64,000 nucleotides of DNA from Pieris napi. Taxonomy: Eukaryota > Arthropoda > Insecta > Lepidoptera > Pieridae. The notes beneath the pieces were generated by a model that was given only the letters and a program-made list of their open reading frames with translations, searched no databases and had not been told where the DNA came from. Location: positions 2,924,501 to 2,988,500 of the forward strand of contig NC_062259.1 of the NCBI RefSeq assembly GCF_905475465.1, read 5' to 3'. The position numbers and the translations under genes were made by a program. This document shows, piece after piece, positions 1 through 12,000 of the stretch (positions are counted from its first letter, which is position 1; each line of letters begins with the position of its first letter).

Positions 1-30
1 ATTGTTTATTATAAAATAATGAAAGAAATC

Positions 31-297
31 AGTGGCTCTACAACCTTTAGGACTGGGCCACAGATTTCTGAATATGTTTCATGATCATTAATGAAAGTCA
101 TCAGCAAGTACCTGCCACACGCCGTCGACTCTTTGGGTCCAAGAAATGTCGGTTTCCTCACGATGTTTTCCTTCACCGTTCGAGCGAATGTTATATGCGC
201 ACATAGAAAGAAAGTCCATTAATGCACAGCCGGGGATCGAACCTTCGACCACAGAGATGAGAGTCGCGCGCTGAAGCCACTAGGCCAACACTGTTCC
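31..297 (-). repeat. tRNA-derived SINE, family 1
   Basis: On the - strand it begins with a tRNA-like head (box A TGGCCTAGTGGCTTC, box B GGTTCGATCCC) and ends with CAGATTCTG-type sequence and the AGCGCCAC-like tail. Other copies are at 19118, 46866 and 50695. Confidence 0.8.
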
Positions 298-919
298 ACT
301 TGTAAACTTAATATGAAATGAAAAAATAGACCAAAGCAAAACAGTACTACCGAGAAAAGGCTGCACGCTGGAGAATATTTTTAAACCGCTCCAGTCTGTC
401 TTACGCTTATCATCATTATGGCCAATAATTTTGAACCTGGAGCCTAGACTAGAGTACCTAGGCCCTAGATTCTAGAGTACCTCAAAGCAATAGTTTTAAA
501 TTGAATTTCTTATTATATGCTTGCGAGCCTTCTGACAATGTGAGTGTGCATGGGCGTCATACCCGTCTGCTTCCTGTGACATAAAAAAAAAACATCTCTC
601 TTGCACTTGTTGCGTGGTCGAGTACCTAACTTATAGGAATTTCGTAATTCAGTATGAAAATCATTTTGTGGTAAAACTGACAGTTACAGGTGTTATTAAT
701 CATGAAATTTATAACATTACATAATTAAATCACACTCATATGTGACTGCGGCGGTGGCGTTGGGTGACGGGTCGTTTAATACCCTCAAATATGGTTGAGT
801 ATAACGATGGCTGGGTCCCACGTCAGGTGCCACTTCTGGAAACTGGACTGCGAGGTTTCCGTTCAGTTTTGTAATTTAATACAAATGAAGAGCGTATCTC
901 CCTACTTTCTGGTTACTTC

Positions 920-1110
920 TATGTTTGTATGATGATTTGGTATTTTAAAAGAGTACCGAGAGTTATTTACGCCGGCTTTTTCTCTCGGCCTACACCCTCT
1001 GTCTTCTTTGCCGATGAGTAGGGATGCCTACCGATTCAAATTTAATGACGTGGAATAAGTGATACCTGTATCTTATATTCCTATATAAACATATTTTTTT
1101 TTATTGTAAT
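920..1110 (+). repeat. LINE 3' UTR fragment (family with ACGCCGGCTTTTTCTC)
   Basis: Shares the block from TATTTTAAAAGAGT through GACGTGGAATAAGTGATACC with 16640-16800 and 46943-47110. In the 16.4 kb copy it follows a reverse-transcriptase C-terminus, so it is the 3' UTR of that LINE. Confidence 0.7.
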
Positions 1111-1139
1111 CTACTATTTAATAAATTTCCTTTATTAAT

Positions 1140-1860
1140 AAATAAAAAAAGGGAACACACATTGTTGAATACGAACCCCACATCTTTTTATACACCGGAA
1201 AGGAAAGTGGAAGAAATAGTGTAGGTGATTAAAAATAAGTTGAAATCAAATATTTTAGATTTTGAGGTTATATCAGACAGAGTTGCAAAACTTGAAATGT
1301 CCTGTGATAATAATAACATTAACATAATTCAAGTCTATGCCCCACAGCGAAATCATGCCAAGAAGACATTGATATTTATGCTAGCTTAAATAATGCACTA
1401 GTTAACTATACAGTACAATTGTGTTTGGAGATTTTTTCAAGAAGACCGAGGCACGTCAACGAAAAGTTGTTTTTGGATTTATGGAAATACGTCAGACGCG
1501 AGCGACGCAATTTTCTTATTGACTTCTGTTTAGAAAAACAATTGTTTATTGCGAACTCTCATTTCAAGAAAAACAAAATAGACATTGATATTACCAGATA
1601 CTCGAACCGCTAATGAAATCTTTTTATTATTAAAATACCCTATCATCTTACCCTCGAAAAGCTAGATATAATTAATACCAACCACCCAACAGACCACCGT
1701 ATGGTTCGTGCAACAGTGTCAATTACTGCAAGGGTTAGAAGAAAACAATTTAAAGGCAGACAGCCAGGACTGAACCAAATAGAACAAGAATCAGAGAAGA
1801 AGAAGAGTCGAAGAATATCCAAGAACAATAGGCTGCGCCTGGCCCACTACAGACCAGTGG
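1140..1860 (+). mobile_element. Decayed LINE endonuclease-domain fragment
   Basis: Broken + strand frames resemble the endonuclease of RTE/craniofacial-protein-2-like LINEs. One frame around 1490-1600 reads RRERRNFLIDFCLEKQLFI then FFKK-like residues; a later frame has TARVRRKQFKGRQPGL-like sequence. There are stops and frame breaks throughout; it is not functional. Confidence 0.55.
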
Positions 1861-1980
1861 AGCTGGATGGTTGATGTTCTATGTCCAACATAAACTTCAA
1901 TGTTCATCATTAAGTATCGGCAATGGCTTTTGTTATATCAATAAAGTTAAAAAACTGAATAAAATCAGTTTATTATTATT

Positions 1981-2599
1981 ACGCTGAACCAAACATTATT
2001 AAGAACTAGTTTCCGCGACTACTCGACATTATTTATTTAATTGTGCCTGGTCTAGAATGTGAAAGTTCCACAAATTACTTTGGTTTGTGTTGTCAACTTG
2101 TACGTATCATCTCTCACCCGATTGGGTGGGATCGGGATCTTAATCCCTTTCGAGCACGCCGCGTAGCGCTTATGGGGTCTACGCTGTAGCAAAATGCATA
2201 TTTAAACACTTAAAAACTTTAGACTTCAATAAATCGTGTTAAAATATAAGTAAATGTAAGTGTTATATACGGTTAGCATTGGTTTATATTTCATCGTTAC
2301 TAAAGCAATAATAATCTGTCGACACTCTGAAAAGCAAGTTGAATTAAAAGGCAGCTTTGTCATGGCCACTATCAGAACATGTTGTGGTCAGTAAGATGTA
2401 TCGGCTTATCTCATGGATCACGCCGTAAAACTGCTACCGTAGCAATAACCACCAGGGCCATGACACTCAGCTGCTGAGCCTACGGACTCAGATTCCCTCA
2501 GCTGAGACGTTGTCTTTGCTTTGTTTTATTCGTTTTTTGCAATGATTATAACTTCGGACGGGTAGAATTAATGAACGTGATGAAACGTTTTAATATAGA
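1981..2599. other. Intergenic DNA upstream of Pdp1
   Basis: AT-rich, no frame of note. Nothing recognised beyond the abrupt shift to GC-rich sequence at about 2620. Confidence 0.5.
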
Positions 2600-2874
2600 A
2601 ATAATTAAAAATTGTTATAATGACGGGTGTATGGGCACACGCGGCGCGGGGCGCGGGGGCTTCACGTGGCTGGGCGCACGTGTCCGACAAGCGGCGGGGG
2701 CGCAGGGCAGGGGGCGAGCACGATGACGGGCACGTGCGCGCTCGCATCTCCTCAATCCCGCCTTGTATCGCCCCGGGATCGGTCGTCCTCACCGCCACGA
2801 TTGAGCTCGCCACAGCGAACGCGCGGCCGCGAAGCTGGCACGCGCGCCGCCTTGACCGGCACGGGTACATAGAT
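2600..2874 (+). promoter_or_regulatory. Pdp1: Pdp1 promoter/leader 1a with three CACGTG E-boxes
   Basis: A GC-rich island that follows AT-rich DNA abruptly at about 2620. Perfect CACGTG motifs lie at 2663-2668, 2677-2682 and 2731-2736; the first two are 14 bp apart start to start. Paired E-boxes of this kind are typical CLK/CYC target sites, and fly Pdp1 is a known CLK target. The transcription start is not visible. Confidence 0.55.
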
Positions 2875-3025
2875 ATGGGCTCGGGCGCCCTACCACCGGC
2901 ACCCGATCGCTGCTTTCTAGAGCCAGCCGCTCCCGGGTCTGCTCGCTACACCTGCCCAGGTACGCCGCAATCGGATGGTGCAGAGTATGACATCCCGTCT
3001 GTCTCCACGAAGATGTTCTTCTTAA
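2875..3025 (+). CDS. Pdp1: Pdp1 alternative first coding exon 1a
   Basis: GC-rich island exon ending at a strong donor (GTAAGT at 3026). The frame from ATG 2875 starts MGSGALPPAPDRCFLEPAAP and ends KMFFL plus one base, which is the phase needed to enter the exon at 20540 and gives Ser-Lys-Ser-Val. The same frame is open back to an ATG at 2620, which would add 85 residues. I prefer 2875 because the stretch in between is arginine/alanine-rich with no recognisable domain and carries three E-boxes, so it looks like promoter or 5' UTR. The exon is inferred from splice phase and base composition; the encoded N-terminus matches nothing I recognise. Confidence 0.6.
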
Positions 3026-6000
3026 GTAAGTACTGACAGAAGAATCGTGCGAAGAACACCAACCAAAGTACTTAGAAGAATTATGTATGGCTCATAAAAA
3101 AGAAGTTAATACAGTTTTAAATCCTATTTTGTTTTAACCGATGATTAATAGCATTAGAGTTGACGTTTACCGCCCACGGGACACGAGCGAGCGGCCCGTT
3201 AGCGGTAAGGCTTCTTGCACCGAAGCACAGCCTCCGCGCTAAACATACACATGACATATAATTGACACTCATGAGGAAAAATTCCTCGTTATCAGAATGA
3301 TAGGGCATGAAGTACTTAAACTTTAATATAGCTGAGACACAAATCGTACATAATATACCAAGAATAACAAAAGACAATCAATTAACAACTTGTTAATCGA
3401 AAATTAAGCTAAAGATTTACAATATCTTTACTCACGGTAAAGCAAGCTTATTTCAAACCTGTAATTACCTGTTTTATCTAGATTTCTTATTAATGTCGTT
3501 ATATTGAGAATTGTTATCTAGAAGTGTTTTGGTTTTCATAAGTTTTACATACACAATACACATACTATTAATAGTAGTAATTAGTGTAATAAATAAGCAA
3601 AGATTGTACTTGTACTGGGAATAAGAAAGCAATACAGATATTAAATATGAGTTAGTTAATTTATTTAAATTGAAATGAGACCCAATAAGATTTCATACGA
3701 GTGATTGGATTAATAATCTACCTATAATGTGAGAACACTAAGCCAAAAAGTTGGTTACGAAAAACTGTGTTATATTTTTTATTTTGACGGAATAAAAGTT
3801 CTTTAAACAAATTAAGGTTTTTAAAATACAATTTCTATTTAAAAAATCAGAAACTAGACAATGAAAACGAATCTCTCAAAATGAAACCATACGATGGGCG
3901 TTAAACTACTCAAAAAATTAAAAGGAATTCATAAAATTATAAGATAATAATTACTTATGAACATCATATACTTTTGATTTTTGGTATTTTGCGTAAGTAC
4001 AAATGACAAGTACTAACGTTTTACCTTGAAATTTCTAATTTGCATATAAATTTTAAAGAATATATAAAATGTAAATCATATAGATCCGAATTGAAACAAG
4101 CATTTTTTTCATACTTTGTTTACAATTCGGTAGTAATCTTTATATTTTTCCCATTTGACAATCTTATTAATAATATTGTAAATACAATCAGCGTACGCGC
4201 ATTTATAAATAGCTGCATACTTATGATATTTCCTCCTGACATTATAATATCTCTAAAATTACGAAATAGTCGAATTTGGAACACAAAAGTATTTTATACT
4301 CGTTTCCAACTGGGCCATTAAAATAGACTGTCAAAAAATCTACAATAATTGCTGATGACTAAGAGTTCTTGACTTCAACCCGTTCATTTACTACTAAACA
4401 CAATTTTGATGGCTCATTGGTCTAGTGGTTAGTATCCCTGACTGTTTCGATCCCCGGCTGAGACAAACATCGATGTGATGAGCATTTGGTGTTGTGCTTA
4501 GGCCTTGTGTTTTTAAAATATGTAAAATAAAATATGTATTTATATGTCTATCTATCTATAATATGTATGTATATCCGTTGCCTAGTACCCATAACACAAG
4601 CTTCACCAGCTTAGCATGGGACTAGGTCAATTGGTGTGAATTGTCCAATCATAAAAAAAAACTCATAAGGATAAATATCGAATAATAGATTAAGCGTGTG
4701 TACATCTATAGTTTTCTTTTCTTATATCTTTTATAAAGACTCAGATAGACACACAAAGTGAAAATATTCTTCACATCACCTTACGATGTTGTTATCTTTT
4801 ATTATTTATTATTAGAGTGACCACGTTTAATCAACGGAAGAACTTATACGCTATGTATCTTAAAAACATTCACATTACAACATAGTAGATGCTTTACCGC
4901 AATAATGTTGAGTTAATTACTGTTAATGTTTACAAAAGACTGCGTAATTATTTCAAAAAGTATCGGAAATCATTATTTGTTTATGGCTCTGAATTGAATG
5001 TGTTTCGTTAGAATGGCACAACTGTTTTCCATTTGGGCGCGGATTTGCGGATCTGTTATTTAGATTATGTGCTGATTTTCTTTGTTTCATATCTAGGGTG
5101 TATTGTGAATTGCGTAATGAATAACAAAATTACAGTTGTTTACGATGAATACAAATATTAAATCACGTACTGTGTTAGGCCCACAACGAAATAGTGACTG
5201 AAAATCCCCAATCAAGTTTGAGTTCTGAAACTGAATAAATATCATTGTACTGTGCTAACAGTCTTTAGATATGGCTCTGGCCAGCTTTTCTTCCTAAACT
5301 CAACTTACCGGCATCCGTTTTCGTTCGGTAGAAGAAATTAGAGAGAAATAGCGGCGAGAATGGAATGCTTATTAACAAATACTTACGAGCGTTAGTCTAT
5401 AGTTTCCGACGGAGTCATTGACGGTGATAAAATAAATTATGATAAACAACACACATTTTGTTTGAATTCGTGTATGCGGTGATGTTAGTTATTTCGACTA
5501 TGTGTTTGCGTGTTGTTCCCACGAGAATGTAAGTGCGTGCTCCTATTTCACCATGCCTCCTGCTGATAGAGGACAAACCTTTGTTTTTAATTTATTTTAT
5601 TATTAATTACTTAAGATGTCACGTGAAGAATGGTGTAATGGTTGCAGCTCCTTACAAACGTTGTGTAAAAAAAACATGGCGATTAAAAAGAGCGGCGGAG
5701 AGTTTACTGCCAGTTCTCCTACGCCCTTGATTTGAGAACTGGCACTAAATGTAAAGTTGGAAGCATTTCATATACATTTCTTTTTTTGATTTTCTTAAGT
5801 GTACATTGTGTGACCTATATGATTAAATGATTTTTGACTTTAGACTTTTGTGTGTAAATTAATCGTTTCCTTAAAAAGTTTAAAAATCTTTTTTTATCAT
5901 AAGTAACTTTTTTCATTTTCAAGTTCTGCATTAAAACGTTATTACTTTCTTTAAACGATGATCGAACGATTTGCTCACTTAAAGGTTAAAGGTTGGTGGA

Positions 6001-9000
6001 CTCAGTTTCAACACTTAGACTCTCACTAGGTCCGTTTCCCATAAAGTCCTGGCTACCTAAGCCAGCCTAGCTCCTTCCAGAAGCACAGAAGTATCCTGGG
6101 CACTTCATAGGCTTCACGGAGCGACCTCGCTGCTCCGAGGATTTCTATACATTATGAGCTCACTTAATATTATCGCTTTCCATCATTTAGTTCCCAGTTA
6201 TCAGTTTTCAACGAAGAGAAGTAAGACTAACACGATACATGCTTTTCTTACGTTTTATTTTCAATTTTGACACTTTTTAAAAGTTTACAAACTACATAAC
6301 TACCTATGTTTATGAAGCATTTACACATATTTTCCTCAATTAAACCGTACAAGAAGGAAAATAAATTTAATGATGTCTATAAAAGCAACCGCTTCTTTGA
6401 CTTAACTCAGAGTTCAGATGTTGAACATGATTAGATTTCCAATAAATATTGGTTTTAATTTGGCTGTATCTAAACGAAACTTCCGTCTCTGCATATTTAC
6501 AATTTAAGTAATTCCCGAATCGTTTTATTAAACGTTAATTTATTGTCTCATACAAAATCTGCAAACAGATATATTACTTATATGTTTTTAAAATGAGCTG
6601 TATCGGTCAAGGGCATTCGAGTTTTACCTCTGAATTTTAACAGCTGTTTACACGTGCCGTCTAGGACTGCGTTATCAGATATACAATGATTATATCGAAA
6701 GTATATTTCTCACATCAGAAGACCGTCAAGAGGTATAATCCTCGCTTAAAAACTACTTTTAGCTCTTAATAAATGACGATTATAAAAAACCACGTATTGT
6801 AAGGAACAGTTATTCTTTAAGAACATTTAAAATATAGGAATGAAGGTTTACAACACGGCGTTTTGCGTGTTTCATAACAATTCATTAAAAAATAAATTTC
6901 AAATAAAGTTATTAATCTTAAAGGTCCTGTCTTTGTATGGCCAATAACACTAGATACGAATAAAAGGTTGTGTACATCTATACGATGCACGCGTTGAAAA
7001 TTTCGTAGCTCGTTATTCCAATTTACGTTTCACGCATAAAAACTTTATTCGATAAAAATTTAATTTTTATTTTTGAAGTTATACTTCTTTAGGCGCGATA
7101 TGAAAAATTGATGAGAGTGAAATTTTACGATGGGCACCGTTACACAAAATTAACAGAATGAAGTTGCCCGCGGAACTTAATAAGCATAAATGGGCATTGG
7201 ACATAATTTAAAAACAACATTCGAATAATAATAGAATTTATGTTACGCTTAATGTAAGAGAATAATAATAAATATTTAATTTTTCAAATGTAAACTGAAC
7301 TTTATTGACTATAATGACTCCTTTTCCAGTCTTTGATTATTTAATTGTAATTAATTATTTGCATGCAATCAAAAACTATTTTTAATAATGCCAAAGAAGT
7401 ATAACATCTTACGCGCGTACTTATATACACGCACCCCTTTTTTTGGTTAGCTCGTTGATAAACGTTACGTCTAAAGTATTCGCTGAGTTTCAATGGTATC
7501 AGAACCTGCGGAGGTATGAGGGGAGATGACGCCACTATAGTGTTTAATATTAAAATATTGCCTTCATATTATACAGTAGCTGAGCGGCGCGCGAGTCGAC
7601 CGCAAACATTATAATCATATAAATTTAGTCGATTTTATAAGCAAATGTTTTTTTATTTCCTATTCAAATTGCAGCGATACACTCGATTATAGAGGTGTTT
7701 TGTAAAGGTTAGCGGAGAGATATACGGCAAAATGTCTGATATTTTGTTATCATTAATAACACACTAATTTTCTTTCTTCATATAACAGAAATCATATAAC
7801 ATATATATTTTTGTTTTTACTTCTCAACACGTATATTTTACTAATCTTAACTCGTAAAATTTTTAATTCGCCGATAATTGCAGAAATAATATAGGTCATT
7901 TATTATTGTACGGCGTTTGTGTAATTCCTTTTGTACACATATGCAGATACTAATAAGAAAAAAAAAATTAATATTATATGTATTTCTGTATCTATAGCCT
8001 TTGTGGTGTTTAGAAATATGTAAAGGAGAAGAAGTCCGAAAATATTTTTTTGTGCTCAAGCGGTTATTTTGCGTGTTATTCGGGCGCGTCAGAAAATCAT
8101 ACGGGGGGAAACTTTGCACCATCTATGAACCCTTAATTGAGGTGCATTGAGGGCAGCCCGTCAGATTATTTAATAAATAGCATCATTTATCGATGGTTTT
8201 AGCTATATCACTGCATGAATACCGTACAATAGGTATCCTTCAAAATAAAATTTTAAATCGAGGTAGCGTTTTTTACAACTTTGTGTCTCGCCCCATACTT
8301 TATGTCTTGCTTAGATTATTTAAATGTACACTTTTCTGCATGCACTTAACTTTTCTTGTCCTTAGTCTGTCGCGCTCGAGGTATCTCAAGGTCACATTTT
8401 TGAAGTTATACTTTAGGCGCGTTAGGGAAAAAATATGAGTAAATTGTTACGATGCGCGCGCACGTCTCAAAAAACCGACAGACACCCTGAAGTTAGAATA
8501 GTCCACTTTTTAAAATAAAAAATGTCTTTAATTATGTAGAAATAGCTTTTTTGGGATATTTAAATAAACTTTATTTAACTAGATAATGCGTTATAATAAA
8601 ACTTTTAATGTATTTAATACCTTTTTTCTATTGTTAGTGTCGTTTTTTCTACAAACTTAGAATAAGGCGAAAGATACATTTTTTTTAAAAGATTTTTATC
8701 TTGTTACATCAAAGAAGTATAACTTCTAACGCGTGTACATAAGAATGTTTGAATTGTTAAACCCGCTCGAATTACTCTTCTTTTTCTATTGCTTCTAATC
8801 TATTGTTTTTGATTTGCATACGTGCATTTAATGAATACTTTCATAAATTTTTTTAGAGTGCAGTTTTATTAATAAATATGTAATTAATTAGCTTTAACAT
8901 GTAAAATATATAAGCTACAAAACTTAAGTTGAATTGTTATTCCAATTCACCTCTACAAAATACACATAGAAATTATCAAAAATCAAAATCATTTATTCAT

Positions 9001-12000
9001 ATAGGTAACACAATGTACACTTATTAACGCCAAAAAAGAAATATTATTATTATCCGTATTATATATATAAGTGCGTCTGTAAGTCTAAATTTCAACAGGT
9101 AGATCATATGTATCTTGAAGTTCTTGTTAAGTCGAAAACTCGTCAAGTCGAATTTTTGTATTTTCCTTGACATTCGAGTTATCGAGATTGTATTAATATC
9201 TATCGGTTATCAGAAAGACAAAGCGCGTATACCATATGTTTTTTTAATCCGTGGGGTCCTCCCAAACTAAAGTAGTATTTCATCACTTGCTGTTTATATA
9301 TCTTATATGTATATGTAAAAATGTTGTTGGTTTGTGTACGCTTCAATAACTCAAAAAGTTCTGCACTGATCGAGCTGAAATTTTATCATGATATGTAATC
9401 CGCATCAAGGATTGTTTTTATCATTTTGTTTTTGTTTTTTAATTTTTTTCTTACAAAATTAAACTTATATGAAATGTATTCTTTCTTTTGTTTCTCATTT
9501 CTCAACCATTCAATCAATATGTGCCACAGCGTGGCAGGGAACAGCTAGTTGTATATATATTTATAATAATAATAATAATTTATTTTTTGCAAGAATATGG
9601 TACAAAATGTTAAGGTGATACAATCGTAAATCGTTCGCATATTCTGCCACACACGATGGCGCGCAAATTTGTCTTAAAGAATTTTACATTATTATTCAAA
9701 GTCAATTCTTATATTATCTAGTCTATTATATTATATACATTACATCATTAGCTTTATATCAATTACGGTGTTTCATGCAAATAATCATTTATTGAATAGT
9801 AAATTTTTTCTAAAAGTAATTCACTAAGTCGCTTTTTAAAGAATCTAGACGGAAGATCTTTTAATTCTTTTGGTAATTTATTGTAGACTTTAATTGCCAT
9901 ACAAAAGCTGTTTTTCCGAAACAGTTCCAGATTGATTTTTGGCACAGCCAATTTCTTCCCATGTCTACTTCTTACTTCAACTTCTACATTCGACTTAAAA
10001 ATATGTGTATAAAATTAAATAAGGCTTTATTAAGAAAGTGGAATGGGTTAAGTCGATTTAGAAAAAGCCTTGAGCCACTATCTCTCGAGTGAGCTCGCGC
10101 GTAGTGATAATTATCGCATTTTAGGCAACGGAACGGTGAAAGTGTTCGTGTTTTTGAGAAAGGAAAAGTAGTTTATTTTTTATAGCAAGAGGCCATTCCC
10201 CCTCCCCCGACCGTGCCTACCCCGCGCCGGTCAACTGGTCCCGTATGAAAGTGAGAGCTATCACAGCTTTCGTTGAGGCTGAAGCGTTCGTGACATACCA
10301 CATTTCACATTATTAAGCTGAGACGAGATATTATATCTATCTCTTACTCTCCGTAATTAGAATAATGTAAAGGCATTGTGATTCTCAAAACTTAAAGTAT
10401 TTTCACTTGGATTTCTCTACGCCGTCATCTTTGATGCTATATGCTCTTCGTTTTCCTTTATTAAATATCTTCTGAACGGCTCTTGATGAACACTTTGTTG
10501 TCTTCATTATTTAAAAAGGGAAACGCATCAGATTACAGTTTTAACTGATCTGGGAATACGTTGAATATAAACTACAATATACAGAGACTTTTTTGGATAT
10601 TTCAAGTAAAAGGTTTGCGATACGTCGTCATTTATAGCAGGATAGTCGCATTTTTTTTACGCACTATTTATACTTTAATTTAAAGGGGCTTCGCGATATT
10701 GTATTAGGCATCAGTAAGATATATTTTTATTGTTGCTTCTGAAACGTTCACATTCAATTGCGATACAGTTTTTGCGAAATATATATTGACCTTCATGAAT
10801 TGTTTCTCTCTGTAAATAAATACATTCGGCATTCAAACATCACTCCGGTCGGAAACAGCACATTTCTTTTTGAAGTAGGTTACAAAAAAGTATTATTAAT
10901 GTCTATGAGTTTTATTAATCAGCATTAGTTGCCAAAAATCGGTTGAAATCGTGTCATTACCACTTCAATATCGTGCCCCGTGGGTTATCATTATCTTAGC
11001 GTAGTGTCTTTATTTCCTGCCTGATATACTCAATATTTTTTATACGTAAAATATTATGCAGAACACTGCAGCCGAGATATGTGAGAAATTTAACTTTCTT
11101 ACATATATAATAAATATTTGTTTATATGATACGGGGTCGAACCACCCTGTGAGGCCATAAAAGGCATGATACAGCCATACCAATGTGGGTGCGTTGCCAG
11201 CCTTTAATAGAGGAGTATGCCCTTTTTTAATTTGGAGGTCGTATCTCCCAGGAAAGACCACAACTTGAAGTCGATTCCACAGCTCGCCGTTTCGCCTGTG
11301 GAAGGCTTTTAAACTTTTCCCTGCATAGTTTGCTCATCGAGAAGGAGACATATTTCAGTGGCTGGAATATTGTCGACGGTGTTCGTCTATATAGCAATGG
11401 ATGATATTGATATTCAACAAGTCATTCTCAAACTCAAAATATTATGAACGTCAAAAAAGATTAATTGTAAATTTACATTTACTACCAGTTCGCAAATTAA
11501 GGGCGTAGAGCGGGCAAGAAGAACTTGCAAGAAACTTTCCGCCACTCTTTTTAATTGCTAAGTTTTCATTGATATGGAGAATAAACCGGTAGGCTAGAGG
11601 AAGCAACTCTGCATTGTCGTGGTTAGGAAGCAAGCAGATCCGTCACCGAGGACTATAATGCTACTCCCTACAGGGAAATTAGACAGCCGATGCATAATCC
11701 ATCAGATAAACCGAATAAAGGTAATTACGATAGAAGTGGTCCATGCCAAACTCTATCGAAAGCCTCGGCTATCTATCTATCTATCCCTCACTTTCAACAG
11801 CTTCCACCAATGTGTTTCATACATCCAGTCGATTGTTCTAATTTTAGTCTCGCAACTTCTCGCTTAAGGGTTCGGGAAGTCACGTTACGTTTCATTTTTA
11901 TGTAGAGCAAAATGCTTAATACAGGAATTATCTGCATCAATGAGACCATTTACCACGAAAGGAAACCACAGAGTGTGGGATATAGAGTTCCATGCCAGCA

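Noticed and set aside
2620..2874. N-terminal extension of Pdp1 exon 1a
   Set aside because: Open, but holds the E-box cluster and an Arg/Ala-rich translation typical of GC-rich leader DNA; not excluded.
4410..4460. tRNA gene suggested by box A and box B
   Set aside because: No cloverleaf can be completed; it is the head of a SINE with another copy at 54.4-54.6 kb.
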